A DNA stretch of 9,136 nt from Bacteroidota bacterium (GTDB lineage: Bacteria; Bacteroidota; Bacteroidia; Bacteroidales; UBA1402), in contig JAUZOU010000098.1 in NCBI GenBank assembly GCA_030706285.1, positions 1 to 9,136 of the forward strand, written 5' to 3'. The notes under the pieces are model-generated. The model was given only the letters and a program-made list of their open reading frames with translations. It searched no databases and was not told the origin of the DNA. Below, one piece after another: positions 1-7,907 of this stretch. The translations under genes and the position numbers were made by a program. Within the stretch, counting starts at the first letter, position 1. Every line of letters begins with the position of its first letter.

Positions 1-2056
1 ACCTGAAAGAGGCACTCAGCCTGTTCAGGCCGCCACCGAAGGTTCCGAACCACCGTTCTCCGTGTGCATCGATATGAATGCAATAGACATCGTTCGTCCG
101 GAGGCTGGTGGCATCCAGGCCTTGTTTCCGGTATTCATAGAAAACAATGTTCGAGGGATTGCTGAAATCGGCGTCAAACGCAACAAGCCCATTTACGGTG
201 GCCACCCAGATGATCCCCTGCCGGTCCTGGCTTAGATCACGGATCTTGCGGCAATTCTCATAAGGATAATTATCCAGCCCGTTGCCCGCATGAATAAAAC
301 GGAATCTGCCGTTTTTTTCTTCTACCAGGTTTAGACCGCCGCCGTAACTTCCGGCCCATATCCTACCCTGGTTGTCTTCCAGCAACGAATAGAAAATAGT
401 TGAATTAGGCCTCTCCGCCACTTCTTCGAGTTGGTTTAAAAACCTGATTTTATAGGCCATGCCACCGGGCGAGGATTGTTCAAGCAAGATGACTCCTTTT
501 CCCTTACTGGCCATCCAGATTCTGCCTTTTTTGTCCTGAATGATATCATAGACAATCATACCGGATTTGACCTGTTTGGAGGTAATAGTGCCCTTGTTCG
601 TCAAAAAGCCAAGGCTGCTTCCGTCTTTGGAAAACAGCTGAATTTTGCCTTCTTTGTCGGCTACCCACATCCGCCCGAGACGGTCTTCAAAAATGGATCT
701 GACCTCACTTCCGTTTGCCAACTGCAGCATGGAGTGAACCGGCCGAAAATAAAAATTAGACTTATGGAACGTACACTTTTCAAGGCCAGGCGAACGGGTG
801 CTCAGCCAAAGATCGCCGGTCCTGTCGACAAACGCATCGTGCATGGTATTGAAGAAACGCCGGTTCGGATCGTCCGGATCGTTGTAAAACGGATGCAGGG
901 TTTTCGATTGGTCGTCAAACTCCGAGAAACCTCCCGACGGCGGATTGACCCACAAGCGGCCTGATGCATCTTCCACTACAAAGAAATTCGGTTGCATGAG
1001 AGACAAGCCTAGGTCTTCATCACTTTTCGGCCGGAAATGGTACAGTCTTTCTTCTCCGGCATCGAAATAGACCACACCGGCGGCTTCCGCATCAAGCCAG
1101 ACATTACCTCTTTTATCCTTATAATATTTATGAATGATGTTACTGGCCAACTCAGGATCGGAGAAAATAGTGTAATGCTTTCTGACATTCAGCTGATCGT
1201 CTGTCAGATAAACGCCGTCTCCCTCGGTTATGACCATCAGCCGGTGGTTACTTAGTTCACCTATCGCATTGACAGGGGCCGCAGCCTTCAGCGATACAGG
1301 GTAAAAATTGTGATTGTCTTTTACCCAACTCCAGATATGCCCGTTGGCTGCACCGAAATAGATCCTGTTATCTTTTTCCAGATGCGTCAGAAAGCTCGTT
1401 TCATTCTGATACTGATGAAAATAATGTTGATATTGCTTTGTCCTGACATTATACCACGTAAGGCCTTTTTCCGTGAGGAACCAGGTATTGCCGAACTTGT
1501 CTTTGAATACGTCGTGCACGACATTCCCCGCAAGCCGATTGTTTTCCTTGCTTAAAAACCGCAATGGTCCCAGCGTTCCATCCTGGTTGATGTGCACCAG
1601 ATAGCATCCGACGGAAGTTAACAGGCAGACATCATTTCCCGGCAGCATGGTGATGCGCTGAATGGTTTGAGTGATCACAGCCCGGTGCTTGTCCGGACTG
1701 TACGACAACTTCTGAAACTGTTCGTTCCTTGGGTTAAACCGGTAGACTTGCGGATCGTTGGTCGTTATCCACAGATAGCCATAAGCGTCTTCCTGAATTG
1801 AATTCAGGCGAGTATTGGTAAATCCGTTCGGATCGCCCGGTTCACCTTTGTATACTTTGAAATGCTTTCCGTCAAATTTGTTCAGCCCATCCCAAGTGGC
1901 GAACCACATGAACCCTTTTTTATCCTGATGGATGTCCATCACCCTGTTTTGAGACAAACCATCATCAGCTGAATAATGGGTAAAGCAAACTTTATTCAAA
2001 GACATCATATTGATGCTTTGAATAAAAATCAGACAACTAAGCAATAAACGCTTCAT
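1..2056 (-). CDS. Hybrid two-component system (HTCS) regulator, N-terminal sensor half, cut by left window edge
   Basis: The frame opens at ATG 2056 (MKRLLLSCLIFIQSIN...) and reads without a stop to base 1, giving 685 codons; the rest lies off the window. I followed the frame at the start, at several internal points and at the left end, and found no frameshift. Residues 4-19 are hydrophobic and form a probable signal peptide. The rest is a series of Reg_prop propeller blades of the form DxxGxxWxxTxxGLxxFD, for example DKKGFMWFATWDGLNKFD near the N-terminus and DAHGERWFGTFGGGL close to the left edge; I count about 12. This is the periplasmic ligand sensor of an HTCS. By analogy with the complete paralogue at 3149-7639, the missing part should carry the Y_Y_Y domain, membrane span, kinase, receiver and AraC domains, but that is inference. 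It starts 24 bases after the pectinesterase stop codon, so co-transcription is likely. A GGAGA lies about 12 bases upstream of the ATG and may serve as ribosome binding site. Confidence 0.9.
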   Translation of the reverse strand, partial: MKRLLLSCLIFIQSINMMSLNKVCFTHYSADDGLSQNRVMDIHQDKKGFMWFATWDGLNKFDGKHFKVYKGEPGDPNGFTNTRLNSIQEDAYGYLWITTNDPQVYRFNPRNEQFQKLSYSPDKHRAVITQTIQRITMLPGNDVCLLTSVGCYLVHINQDGTLGPLRFLSKENNRLAGNVVHDVFKDKFGNTWFLTEKGLTWYNVRTKQYQHYFHQYQNETSFLTHLEKDNRIYFGAANGHIWSWVKDNHNFYPVSLKAAAPVNAIGELSNHRLMVITEGDGVYLTDDQLNVRKHYTIFSDPELASNIIHKYYKDKRGNVWLDAEAAGVVYFDAGEERLYHFRPKSDEDLGLSLMQPNFFVVEDASGRLWVNPPSGGFSEFDDQSKTLHPFYNDPDDPNRRFFNTMHDAFVDRTGDLWLSTRSPGLEKCTFHKSNFYFRPVHSMLQLANGSEVRSIFEDRLGRMWVADKEGKIQLFSKDGSSLGFLTNKGTITSKQVKSGMIVYDIIQDKKGRIWMASKGKGVILLEQSSPGGMAYKIRFLNQLEEVAERPNSTIFYSLLEDNQGRIWAGSYGGGLNLVEEKNGRFRFIHAGNGLDNYPYENCRKIRDLSQDRQGIIWVATVNGLVAFDADFSNPSNIVFYEYRKQGLDATSLRTNDVYCIHIDAHGERWFGTFGGGLNRLSASFR

Positions 2057-2080
2057 GAGTAGTGCGATTCTCCGGTACGG

Positions 2081-3028
2081 TCAATGATTGATTACTTCCA
2101 ACGGATTCCAGTCTCCAAATACAGTGTGCAGTGTGATCTGCCGGGCTTCCTTTTTTGAGAGTTGTCTGCTCCAGGCGACACGTTTGCCGATAGCCGAACC
2201 TGGGCCGGTATTCCCGTATTCTGAATATCTGGCTGTTTTTTCATTCTCAGTCTTTTGCCAGTTTGACCACCCGGCCGGTTCAATGATAGCCGGCAATTTG
2301 CATTCCTTGAACAACGTCATGGCATACGCTCTCCAAGGCCTGCCAAGGTACATACTGGTCACATTGCCTGCCTGTGAAATCTGACAGTTGTTGAAAATGA
2401 GACCGTATTTAATGTGTTTCGGAGTAGAGGCCGCCGTAATATAGGAATTCCGCTTACAATAAATCAGACAGTCTTCAAACCAGACAGTCGACGGGCCAAA
2501 TATAAAATCCGTTGTCCCCTCGATGTAACAATGATTGAAGTAGGCACGGCTTCCTTCTCGTCCCAGATAGATGGTATCCTGATTTCCGAGGAACCGGCAG
2601 TTGACAAAGACAATCCTGTCTCCTTCCACATGCAATGCCACAGCCTGCCCCAATTGCGGAGCATTGTTCTCAATGGTCAGTTGTTCGAAAACGATGTCGT
2701 TACCACCTACAAAAAACGTATAGGTCTTGAACGTTCCCATCTGGTTGATGTTGGCATGATCATCCCATGTAATGATGGTGCTGTCCACACTTTCACCGAT
2801 GAGGGTCAATTCTGTCTTTTGGGTTGGAAGGACAATTTTTTCCTTATAGACACCATTCTTGATAAAAATGGTTGTTCTGCCTTCCGGCCTGAAATCACGG
2901 ACCGAGTTGATGGCTTGCTGAATGGTGGTAAATTGTCCCGAACCGTCTTTTGCTACAACAATATCAAATGCACAGACTTGAAACATCAAACAGAAAAGGG
3001 AACCAAAAAGCAGGATCAGGCGTTTCAT
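2081..3028 (-). CDS. Pectin methylesterase (pectinesterase), carbohydrate esterase family 8, exported
   Basis: A complete 315-residue enzyme expected to hydrolyse methyl esters of homogalacturonan, releasing methanol and exposing acidic pectin for lyases or hydrolases. Residues 1-20 (MKRLILLFGS LFCLMFQVCA) form a signal peptide with likely cleavage after VCA; there is no good lipobox, so a soluble periplasmic enzyme is more likely than a lipoprotein. Family landmarks occur in the expected order: NGVYKEKI (58-65), LGQAVAL with Q128, GNQDTIYL with Q150 and D151, TDFIFG with D174, and YLGRPW with R230 and W232. By family knowledge, D151 and D174 are the catalytic aspartates (acid/base and nucleophile), the Gln residues stabilise the oxyanion and Arg/Trp bind substrate. 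The C-terminal GNTGPGSAIGKRVAW also fits CE8. The length is normal for a single-domain bacterial enzyme. It sits between two HTCS genes, 120 bases after one and 24 bases before the other. The start ATG at 3028 immediately precedes the signal peptide; no clear Shine-Dalgarno is visible. Confidence 0.95.
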   Translation of the reverse strand: MKRLILLFGSLFCLMFQVCAFDIVVAKDGSGQFTTIQQAINSVRDFRPEGRTTIFIKNGVYKEKIVLPTQKTELTLIGESVDSTIITWDDHANINQMGTFKTYTFFVGGNDIVFEQLTIENNAPQLGQAVALHVEGDRIVFVNCRFLGNQDTIYLGREGSRAYFNHCYIEGTTDFIFGPSTVWFEDCLIYCKRNSYITAASTPKHIKYGLIFNNCQISQAGNVTSMYLGRPWRAYAMTLFKECKLPAIIEPAGWSNWQKTENEKTARYSEYGNTGPGSAIGKRVAWSRQLSKKEARQITLHTVFGDWNPLEVINH

Positions 3029-3110
3029 CAGGTTTGGTATAAGAGTTTAAGATGGCTTTGGGATAAGTTAATAGCCTAAAGCTCTTGCAATAATACAAAA
3101 AATCATACAT

Positions 3111-3142
3111 AAAAAGACAACGGGCTCAAATAAAACAGCCGT
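3111..3142 (-). terminator. Weak candidate intrinsic terminator after the complete HTCS gene
   Basis: Seven bases after the TAG stop of the HTCS, the minus strand reads ACGGCT, a 10-base AT-rich loop, then AGCCCGT. This can fold into a 6-pair stem with one bulged C. It is followed by TTGTCTTTTT, a T-rich tract. The stem is short and imperfect, so termination may be partial, and some read-through into the pectinesterase gene is possible. Confidence 0.35.
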
Positions 3143-3148
3143 TTCTCT

Positions 3149-6100
3149 CTAATCGGCATCGGCCGCCTGGTCAGGTTGACGCAACTTTTCACGATATTCC
3201 GTCGGCGTCATGTGATAACGTTGCTTAAAGCATTTGCTAAAATAACGGGAATCATTCATACCAACCATGTACGTGATCTGCGAAACAGTATACTCACCTT
3301 TTTCCAATAGCTGGGCAGCTCGTTTAATACGGACTTCCCTGATATATTCGTTCGGTGAGAGTCCGGTCAGACTTTTCAGTTTATTGAAAAATACAGTACG
3401 GCCATATCCAGCCATGGAACACAATTGTTCGACAGAGAAGGAGCCGTTCGAAATGTTCTTTTCCATAACGGTCATAAGCCGTTCCATAAATTCGGTATTC
3501 CGGCTGTGAGCTGGCGGTTCCGGTACAGCAATATCAACCTTTGGCTCGGTAACAAGCAGCCGTTCCCGGTAGAATGACTGCAACTTGCCACGCTGATTCA
3601 GCATATTGGAAACCCGGGCCTCCAGGAAGGTGGCACTAAACGGTTTGGTGATGTAGTCATCGGCTCCCATATCAAGACACTCCAGTTTGGTTTCCAGATT
3701 GGTTTTTGCCGTCAGTACGACAACCGGAATGTGACAGGTACTGTCATCGTTTTTAACAAGTTTAATGAAGTCAGTTCCGCTGATGCCGGGTAACATCAGA
3801 TCGGTGATGATAAAATCGGGCATCAGACTCTGTGTCATTTCCCAAGCTGTCTTTCCGTCGGCGGCGACCGCCACCCGGTATTTTTTGCCAAGAACGGTAC
3901 GCAGGAACGGACGCAGTTCTTCATTGTCTTCGACAATCAGCACCATTTGGGAATCTTCTCTGCCGGCCTGCATCATGTCATGATTTTCTTCCTCAACCTG
4001 GCCTGTAAGGGCCGTCTGTACCGGTGCAGAAATGCCGTCATCAAGGATAAAGTCGGCCTCACTGCCAAAATGTTCAACGCCCAGCTTGAACCGGACCTCA
4101 AACGTCGTGCCTTCTCCTAACAGGCTGTTGACTGAAATTTCAGCACCATGCAATCCTGCCAGTTCCTTTACCAACGAAAGGCCAATGCCTGTACTGCGTC
4201 TGGATGCCTCATTGCCTTCATCAGCAGAGTAGAACCGTTCAAATATTTTTGACTGGCTTGTTTTTTCGATGCCGATACCTTGATCGGCCACCTGTATGAC
4301 TGCTTCTTTCTCTGTTGTGAACAAGTTGACAGAGATCGTTTTTTCAGCAGGCGTAAATTTAAAGGCATTCGAAAGCAAATTGAACAAAATAGTATCGAAG
4401 GCATCCCGGTCAAGCCAGACCAGAATACCGTTGCTTTCATCGTTCAGCTGAAGGTGTACGTTTTGTTCACGTGCAATTTCCTCGAAATTGACAATATTTT
4501 TCTTTACACAATCAGAAAAAACCGATTCCTGCAAACGCAAGCGTTTTTTCTTGTTCTGTACTTTCCGGAAATCCAGTATCTGATTAATGAGCCTGGTCAT
4601 CCGTTCGACATTTCGCTGAACGATCTGCAATTGAGCACGAACGGCTTCCGGCAGCTCTTCTTCTTTTAGAATATGCTCAAGAGGCGCATAAATCAAGGTC
4701 AGCGGCGTACGCAATTCATGAGAGATATCCGTGAAAAAGCGCAACTTCAGATCCGTCAGTTTTTGTTCCAGCAGGACCTCATTTTTCAACCGCATGTAAA
4801 ACATCAGCAGATACCCGGCTCCGGCAAGAACCAGTATGGCCAGCAATACATAAATGATATAGGCCCAGATCGTTTCTCCAAATGAAGGAAGGACAACAAT
4901 TTCGAGCCTGCGCACGTTATTCGACCAAACACCGTCACTGTTGGTCGATTTTACCAGCAACGTGTATTTTCCCTTGGGCAATCCGGTGTAGGTCGCGATC
5001 CGTTGTTTCGACGCACTGTTCCATTCATCTTCAAAGCCTTCGAGTTTATACATGTACTGGATGTTATCAGGTGTCTGATAATCGAGGGCTGCAAATTCGA
5101 TGTTAAACGTCCGCTGCGCATGCTTGAGCTTGATAACAGGACAATCATCGACCTGCCTGTCCAACGGGCTATCTTTTGTGCCGATGGCAATGTCCCTTCC
5201 AAACAGTTGAAATTTGGTAAAAACGATGTGCGGAGCAAAGACATTACGGGCCACTTTATCCGGGTCGACCGTATAGAATCCGGAGGCATTTCCAAACATC
5301 AGCTGGCCCTGAGCGTTCTTATACACAGAAGATTCCAGAAAATCGCCAGACTCAAGCCCATTCGACACATTGTACCGGTCACAGTCACCCGTTTTCGGAT
5401 TAAACCGGACCAGGGTATTCTCCGAAGTCAGCCAAAGATTATGCTGGTTGTCTTCAACCATAGACAGGACAATATCTGTCAGGAAACCGTTCTTTTGATT
5501 GTAACTGACAAGCTGCGGCTTTTCCCCTGGCTTGTAATGGCGGCAAACCATCAATCCGCCGCCGAATGTCCCGATCCATACCTGACCGTATGCATCACAG
5601 ACGATGTGGTAAACATCGCTGTTGTACATGGTATTGTGCGATTGTTCATCCCGGCTGAAATTGTGGAAATGGATGCCGTTTACGTTGGCAAAACGGTCGG
5701 AGAATACCAGAACCCCATTCGTGGTGCCAATCCAGATATTCCCTTTTTTATCACCTTCAATGCAACGGACTCTGGAACACGATTCGATCGGATATTGCTT
5801 CATCTCATTACCGGCATGCAAGAACCGGAATTGCCCGCTTGTTTCGCTTAACAGCATCAATCCGCCATCATAAGAAGCAATCCAGATATGGCCAAGCCTG
5901 TCTTCATACAAATCGTATAAATTATTGTTTGACAAGCTGTAGCGATTGCCTGAAATATGAACGAACCGTTTTATCTCAAACGATCTGTAAGATGCATTTT
6001 TGGCTTTCAGCAGATAAAGTCCCTGTCCCTTGGTCGCAAGCCAAAGCCGGCCTTTACGGTCTTTCAGCATCTTATAGACAACCAGTTTGCTGTCGCCGGA

Positions 6101-7639
6101 TGCTCTGAGAGAGCCATCGCTGCACAATACTCCGATCGAATGTTGTTGTCTGTCAAACACCCTGAGTTCACCAGCCTTGGAGGCTACCCAAAGATTGCCT
6201 GCAGGATCTTGAAACAAACTTCTGATATCCGGGGTTCCACTTTGAATGAAAGGTTCCAGAGAGGTAAACCGGAAATCCCTGTTTCGTCTGACACATTTGT
6301 AGATGCCCTGATTGCCGCAACAAATCCATAAAACGCCTTGCGGATCTGACCAGGCTGCCTGGATGTTGGTCTTGAACATGCAATCGGCCGAACCTGGTTT
6401 ATTGTAAAACCATTTCAGGGTATTGTTTTGCCGGTCAAAGGGAAACAACATGCCTTCTTTCGTATGCACCCAAAGTGTTCCGGTCACGTCTTCAAACATG
6501 AAAAAAGAGGTTTGCTGAGCACCTGACCGTTTTTCATTGGGCGTTCTAAGCCACAAATGCGTAAAAATTGCCTTTCCTGGCTGAAAGCGCATCACACCAG
6601 GCTGGTCGGTGGAAAGCCAGATATCACCGTATCGATCCACATAGGCTCCGCTGATCCGGTTACTGAGCATAGAAGGATGATGCTCTTTGGCATAATGCGC
6701 CAGCTGATCGGTGCGTGGATTGTATATGAAAAAACCATTGTCGCTGGAAGCTGCCATCACCCGGTTATCAGGCATTTTGCGCAAACAGACTATCCTGGAA
6801 CTGATCCCGGTTTGCAATGGCCTGATGGTATGTGCTGCCTTGTCGTAGTTCCACAGATTTCCGTTAGAGCCGCCGAAATATAGATCGGTCGCCGTTTCCA
6901 GCATGCAGTAAAAAGCCGTCGGCACCGACGCTCTCGCCAACGCCTTTTTAAGAATCATCACCGGATGATCTTCCGTCTTTAGCTGCCGGGCCAGGCCATT
7001 TTCGCCCAGTAGCCAAGTCGCACCTTTTGAATCCAGAAAAACCTGATTCAGATTGCCCAACCGGTTTAAAGGGGCTGCAGACAGCGGTTGAAAAACAGTC
7101 AGTGCTTTGGTTTCAGGATCTGTCCTGACAAGGTACGTTCCTCTTTTTTGTAAAGAGCACCATACATCCCCGTTGCGAAGTACCCAGACATTCCGGATCC
7201 TTTCAAGTGGCTTTTCTTTATTCTCTTTCTTCCGGCAGGTGATGCGTAAAAAATAGTCTCTGGAGGGATCAAACCGGTACAGCAGATCATCATACGTCTT
7301 TACCCACAGAAATCCGTAGTTATCTTCCTGAATCCAATCCACCCTGGTGTGGAGGGGGCTATTATCATCGGCCGGATCGCTGTTGCTCTTGTAAATGGTG
7401 AAATGATAGCCGTCGTACTTGTTCAATCCATCCCACGTGCCAAACCACATCTGGCCTTTTTTGTCTTTGTGAACCGAAACAACGGTGTTTTGAGAAAGAC
7501 CGTCATCGGTGGTCAGGTGTGTCAGAAATGTCTTGCTTTCATAAGACCAGACGGGTTGCGTCTGGCTGCAAAAGGCAACCAAAAGAAAGAAGAAAATCAT
7601 CCAGTGGATGCGGCAATTTGTCGGCAGCGTGTTTCTCAT
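3149..7639 (-). CDS. Hybrid two-component system (HTCS) regulator, complete: propeller sensor, histidine kinase, receiver, AraC output
   Basis: A 1496-residue one-protein signalling system spanning the inner membrane, expected to sense an oligosaccharide in the periplasm and activate transcription. Domains in order (numbered from ATG 7639): signal peptide with hydrophobic core 13-24; about 14 Reg_prop blades at about 40-795, consistent with two 7-bladed propellers (e.g. DKKGQMWFGTWDGLNKYD 59-76, DKKGNIWIGTTNGVLVFSD 630-648); Y_Y_Y domain about 845-915; membrane span 925-949; HisKA with phosphoacceptor H974 in DISHELRTPL; HATPase with N1091, DQGIG at 1119 and GIGLSL at 1151; receiver with E1237/D1238, phosphoacceptor D1280, T1310 and K1332; AraC-type HTH about 1380-1485. 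All key catalytic residues are present. An in-frame TTG at 7669 would add 10 residues but lies inside the promoter -7 element, so the ATG with an AGGG 9 bases upstream is preferred. The substrate is inferred to be pectin-derived from the adjacent pectinesterase. Confidence 0.97.
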   Translation of the reverse strand: MRNTLPTNCRIHWMIFFFLLVAFCSQTQPVWSYESKTFLTHLTTDDGLSQNTVVSVHKDKKGQMWFGTWDGLNKYDGYHFTIYKSNSDPADDNSPLHTRVDWIQEDNYGFLWVKTYDDLLYRFDPSRDYFLRITCRKKENKEKPLERIRNVWVLRNGDVWCSLQKRGTYLVRTDPETKALTVFQPLSAAPLNRLGNLNQVFLDSKGATWLLGENGLARQLKTEDHPVMILKKALARASVPTAFYCMLETATDLYFGGSNGNLWNYDKAAHTIRPLQTGISSRIVCLRKMPDNRVMAASSDNGFFIYNPRTDQLAHYAKEHHPSMLSNRISGAYVDRYGDIWLSTDQPGVMRFQPGKAIFTHLWLRTPNEKRSGAQQTSFFMFEDVTGTLWVHTKEGMLFPFDRQNNTLKWFYNKPGSADCMFKTNIQAAWSDPQGVLWICCGNQGIYKCVRRNRDFRFTSLEPFIQSGTPDIRSLFQDPAGNLWVASKAGELRVFDRQQHSIGVLCSDGSLRASGDSKLVVYKMLKDRKGRLWLATKGQGLYLLKAKNASYRSFEIKRFVHISGNRYSLSNNNLYDLYEDRLGHIWIASYDGGLMLLSETSGQFRFLHAGNEMKQYPIESCSRVRCIEGDKKGNIWIGTTNGVLVFSDRFANVNGIHFHNFSRDEQSHNTMYNSDVYHIVCDAYGQVWIGTFGGGLMVCRHYKPGEKPQLVSYNQKNGFLTDIVLSMVEDNQHNLWLTSENTLVRFNPKTGDCDRYNVSNGLESGDFLESSVYKNAQGQLMFGNASGFYTVDPDKVARNVFAPHIVFTKFQLFGRDIAIGTKDSPLDRQVDDCPVIKLKHAQRTFNIEFAALDYQTPDNIQYMYKLEGFEDEWNSASKQRIATYTGLPKGKYTLLVKSTNSDGVWSNNVRRLEIVVLPSFGETIWAYIIYVLLAILVLAGAGYLLMFYMRLKNEVLLEQKLTDLKLRFFTDISHELRTPLTLIYAPLEHILKEEELPEAVRAQLQIVQRNVERMTRLINQILDFRKVQNKKKRLRLQESVFSDCVKKNIVNFEEIAREQNVHLQLNDESNGILVWLDRDAFDTILFNLLSNAFKFTPAEKTISVNLFTTEKEAVIQVADQGIGIEKTSQSKIFERFYSADEGNEASRRSTGIGLSLVKELAGLHGAEISVNSLLGEGTTFEVRFKLGVEHFGSEADFILDDGISAPVQTALTGQVEEENHDMMQAGREDSQMVLIVEDNEELRPFLRTVLGKKYRVAVAADGKTAWEMTQSLMPDFIITDLMLPGISGTDFIKLVKNDDSTCHIPVVVLTAKTNLETKLECLDMGADDYITKPFSATFLEARVSNMLNQRGKLQSFYRERLLVTEPKVDIAVPEPPAHSRNTEFMERLMTVMEKNISNGSFSVEQLCSMAGYGRTVFFNKLKSLTGLSPNEYIREVRIKRAAQLLEKGEYTVSQITYMVGMNDSRYFSKCFKQRYHMTPTEYREKLRQPDQAADAD

Positions 7640-7648
7640 GTTCGAATG

Positions 7649-7652
7649 CCCT
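7649..7652 (-). promoter_or_regulatory. Probable ribosome binding site of the complete HTCS gene
   Basis: The minus strand reads AGGG nine bases before the ATG at 7639. This is a modest Shine-Dalgarno match; Bacteroidetes often lack strong ones. Its spacing supports ATG 7639 over the upstream in-frame TTG at 7669. Confidence 0.45.
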
Positions 7653-7666
7653 GTCTGTAAGGCGCT

Positions 7667-7697
7667 CAAAGATAATTAAAACACACTTTTTTTCAAA
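7667..7697 (-). promoter_or_regulatory. Bacteroidetes -33/-7 promoter of the complete HTCS gene
   Basis: On the minus strand TTTG (7697-7694) is followed by a 19-base spacer and TATCTTTG (7674-7667). This matches the primary sigma (sigma-ABfr) consensus TTTG-N19-21-TAnnTTTG at every defined position and with correct spacing. Transcription should begin a few bases downstream, near 7660, giving a 5' leader of only about 20 bases before the ATG at 7639. No operator or inverted repeat is evident around it, so the regulator is probably expressed constitutively at a basal level, which is typical for HTCS genes (inference). Confidence 0.8.
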
Positions 7698-7854
7698 CAG
7701 ATATGGGCTAATGGGACAAATTAATCATCTAAAAAACAAGTTAAGGAAAAATAAGTAAACAGTATAAATCAAGAAAATCCGCAGTTATAATAAATCAAAA
7801 AATCCATTCTATAGGAAACGCTCTGAGCCGGTCTGCTGCCAACTTACTGCTAAC

Positions 7855-7886
7855 AAAAAAGCCACCCCTCGCGGGATGGCTTTTTC
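7855..7886 (-). terminator. Intrinsic terminator of the pyruvate:ferredoxin oxidoreductase gene
   Basis: AAAAAGCCA (7856-7864) pairs perfectly with TGGCTTTTT (7877-7885). After one C/A mismatch, three more C-G pairs close a 4-base loop. The hairpin begins about 22 bases after the TAA stop of the oxidoreductase and, read on the minus strand, ends in a run of T. The A and T tracts on both sides make it potentially bidirectional, but no plus-strand gene ends here. Confidence 0.88.
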
Positions 7887-7907
7887 TATTCTTAACTATC
7901 GTATCAT

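Noticed and set aside
476..964. Plus-strand open frame of 162 codons near the left edge
   Set aside because: The opposite strand encodes the uninterrupted propeller sensor of the second HTCS; the plus-strand frame has no supporting features.
2414..3079. Plus-strand open frame of 221 codons opposite the pectinesterase
   Set aside because: It is antisense to a complete CE8 enzyme with all catalytic motifs, and its protein shows no recognisable domain.
5003..5851. Plus-strand open frame of 282 codons opposite the complete HTCS gene
   Set aside because: It lies fully antisense to a well-conserved Reg_prop/Y_Y_Y coding region, has no family motif, signal sequence or ribosome binding site, and is a by-product of codon composition.
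3149..7639. Propeller blade repeats as DNA repeats or a CRISPR-like array
   Set aside because: The periodicity is at the protein level (Reg_prop blades) with divergent DNA; there are no identical repeats with regular spacers.
7667..7669. TTG as start codon of the complete HTCS
   Set aside because: It is inside the -7 promoter element and so should not be in the transcript; the ATG at 7639 has better context.
7698..7854. AT-rich spacer examined for a small RNA, riboswitch, tRNA or second promoter
   Set aside because: I see no further TAnnTTTG match on the minus strand, no convincing hairpin apart from the terminator, and no tRNA-like arms; it looks like ordinary intergenic sequence.
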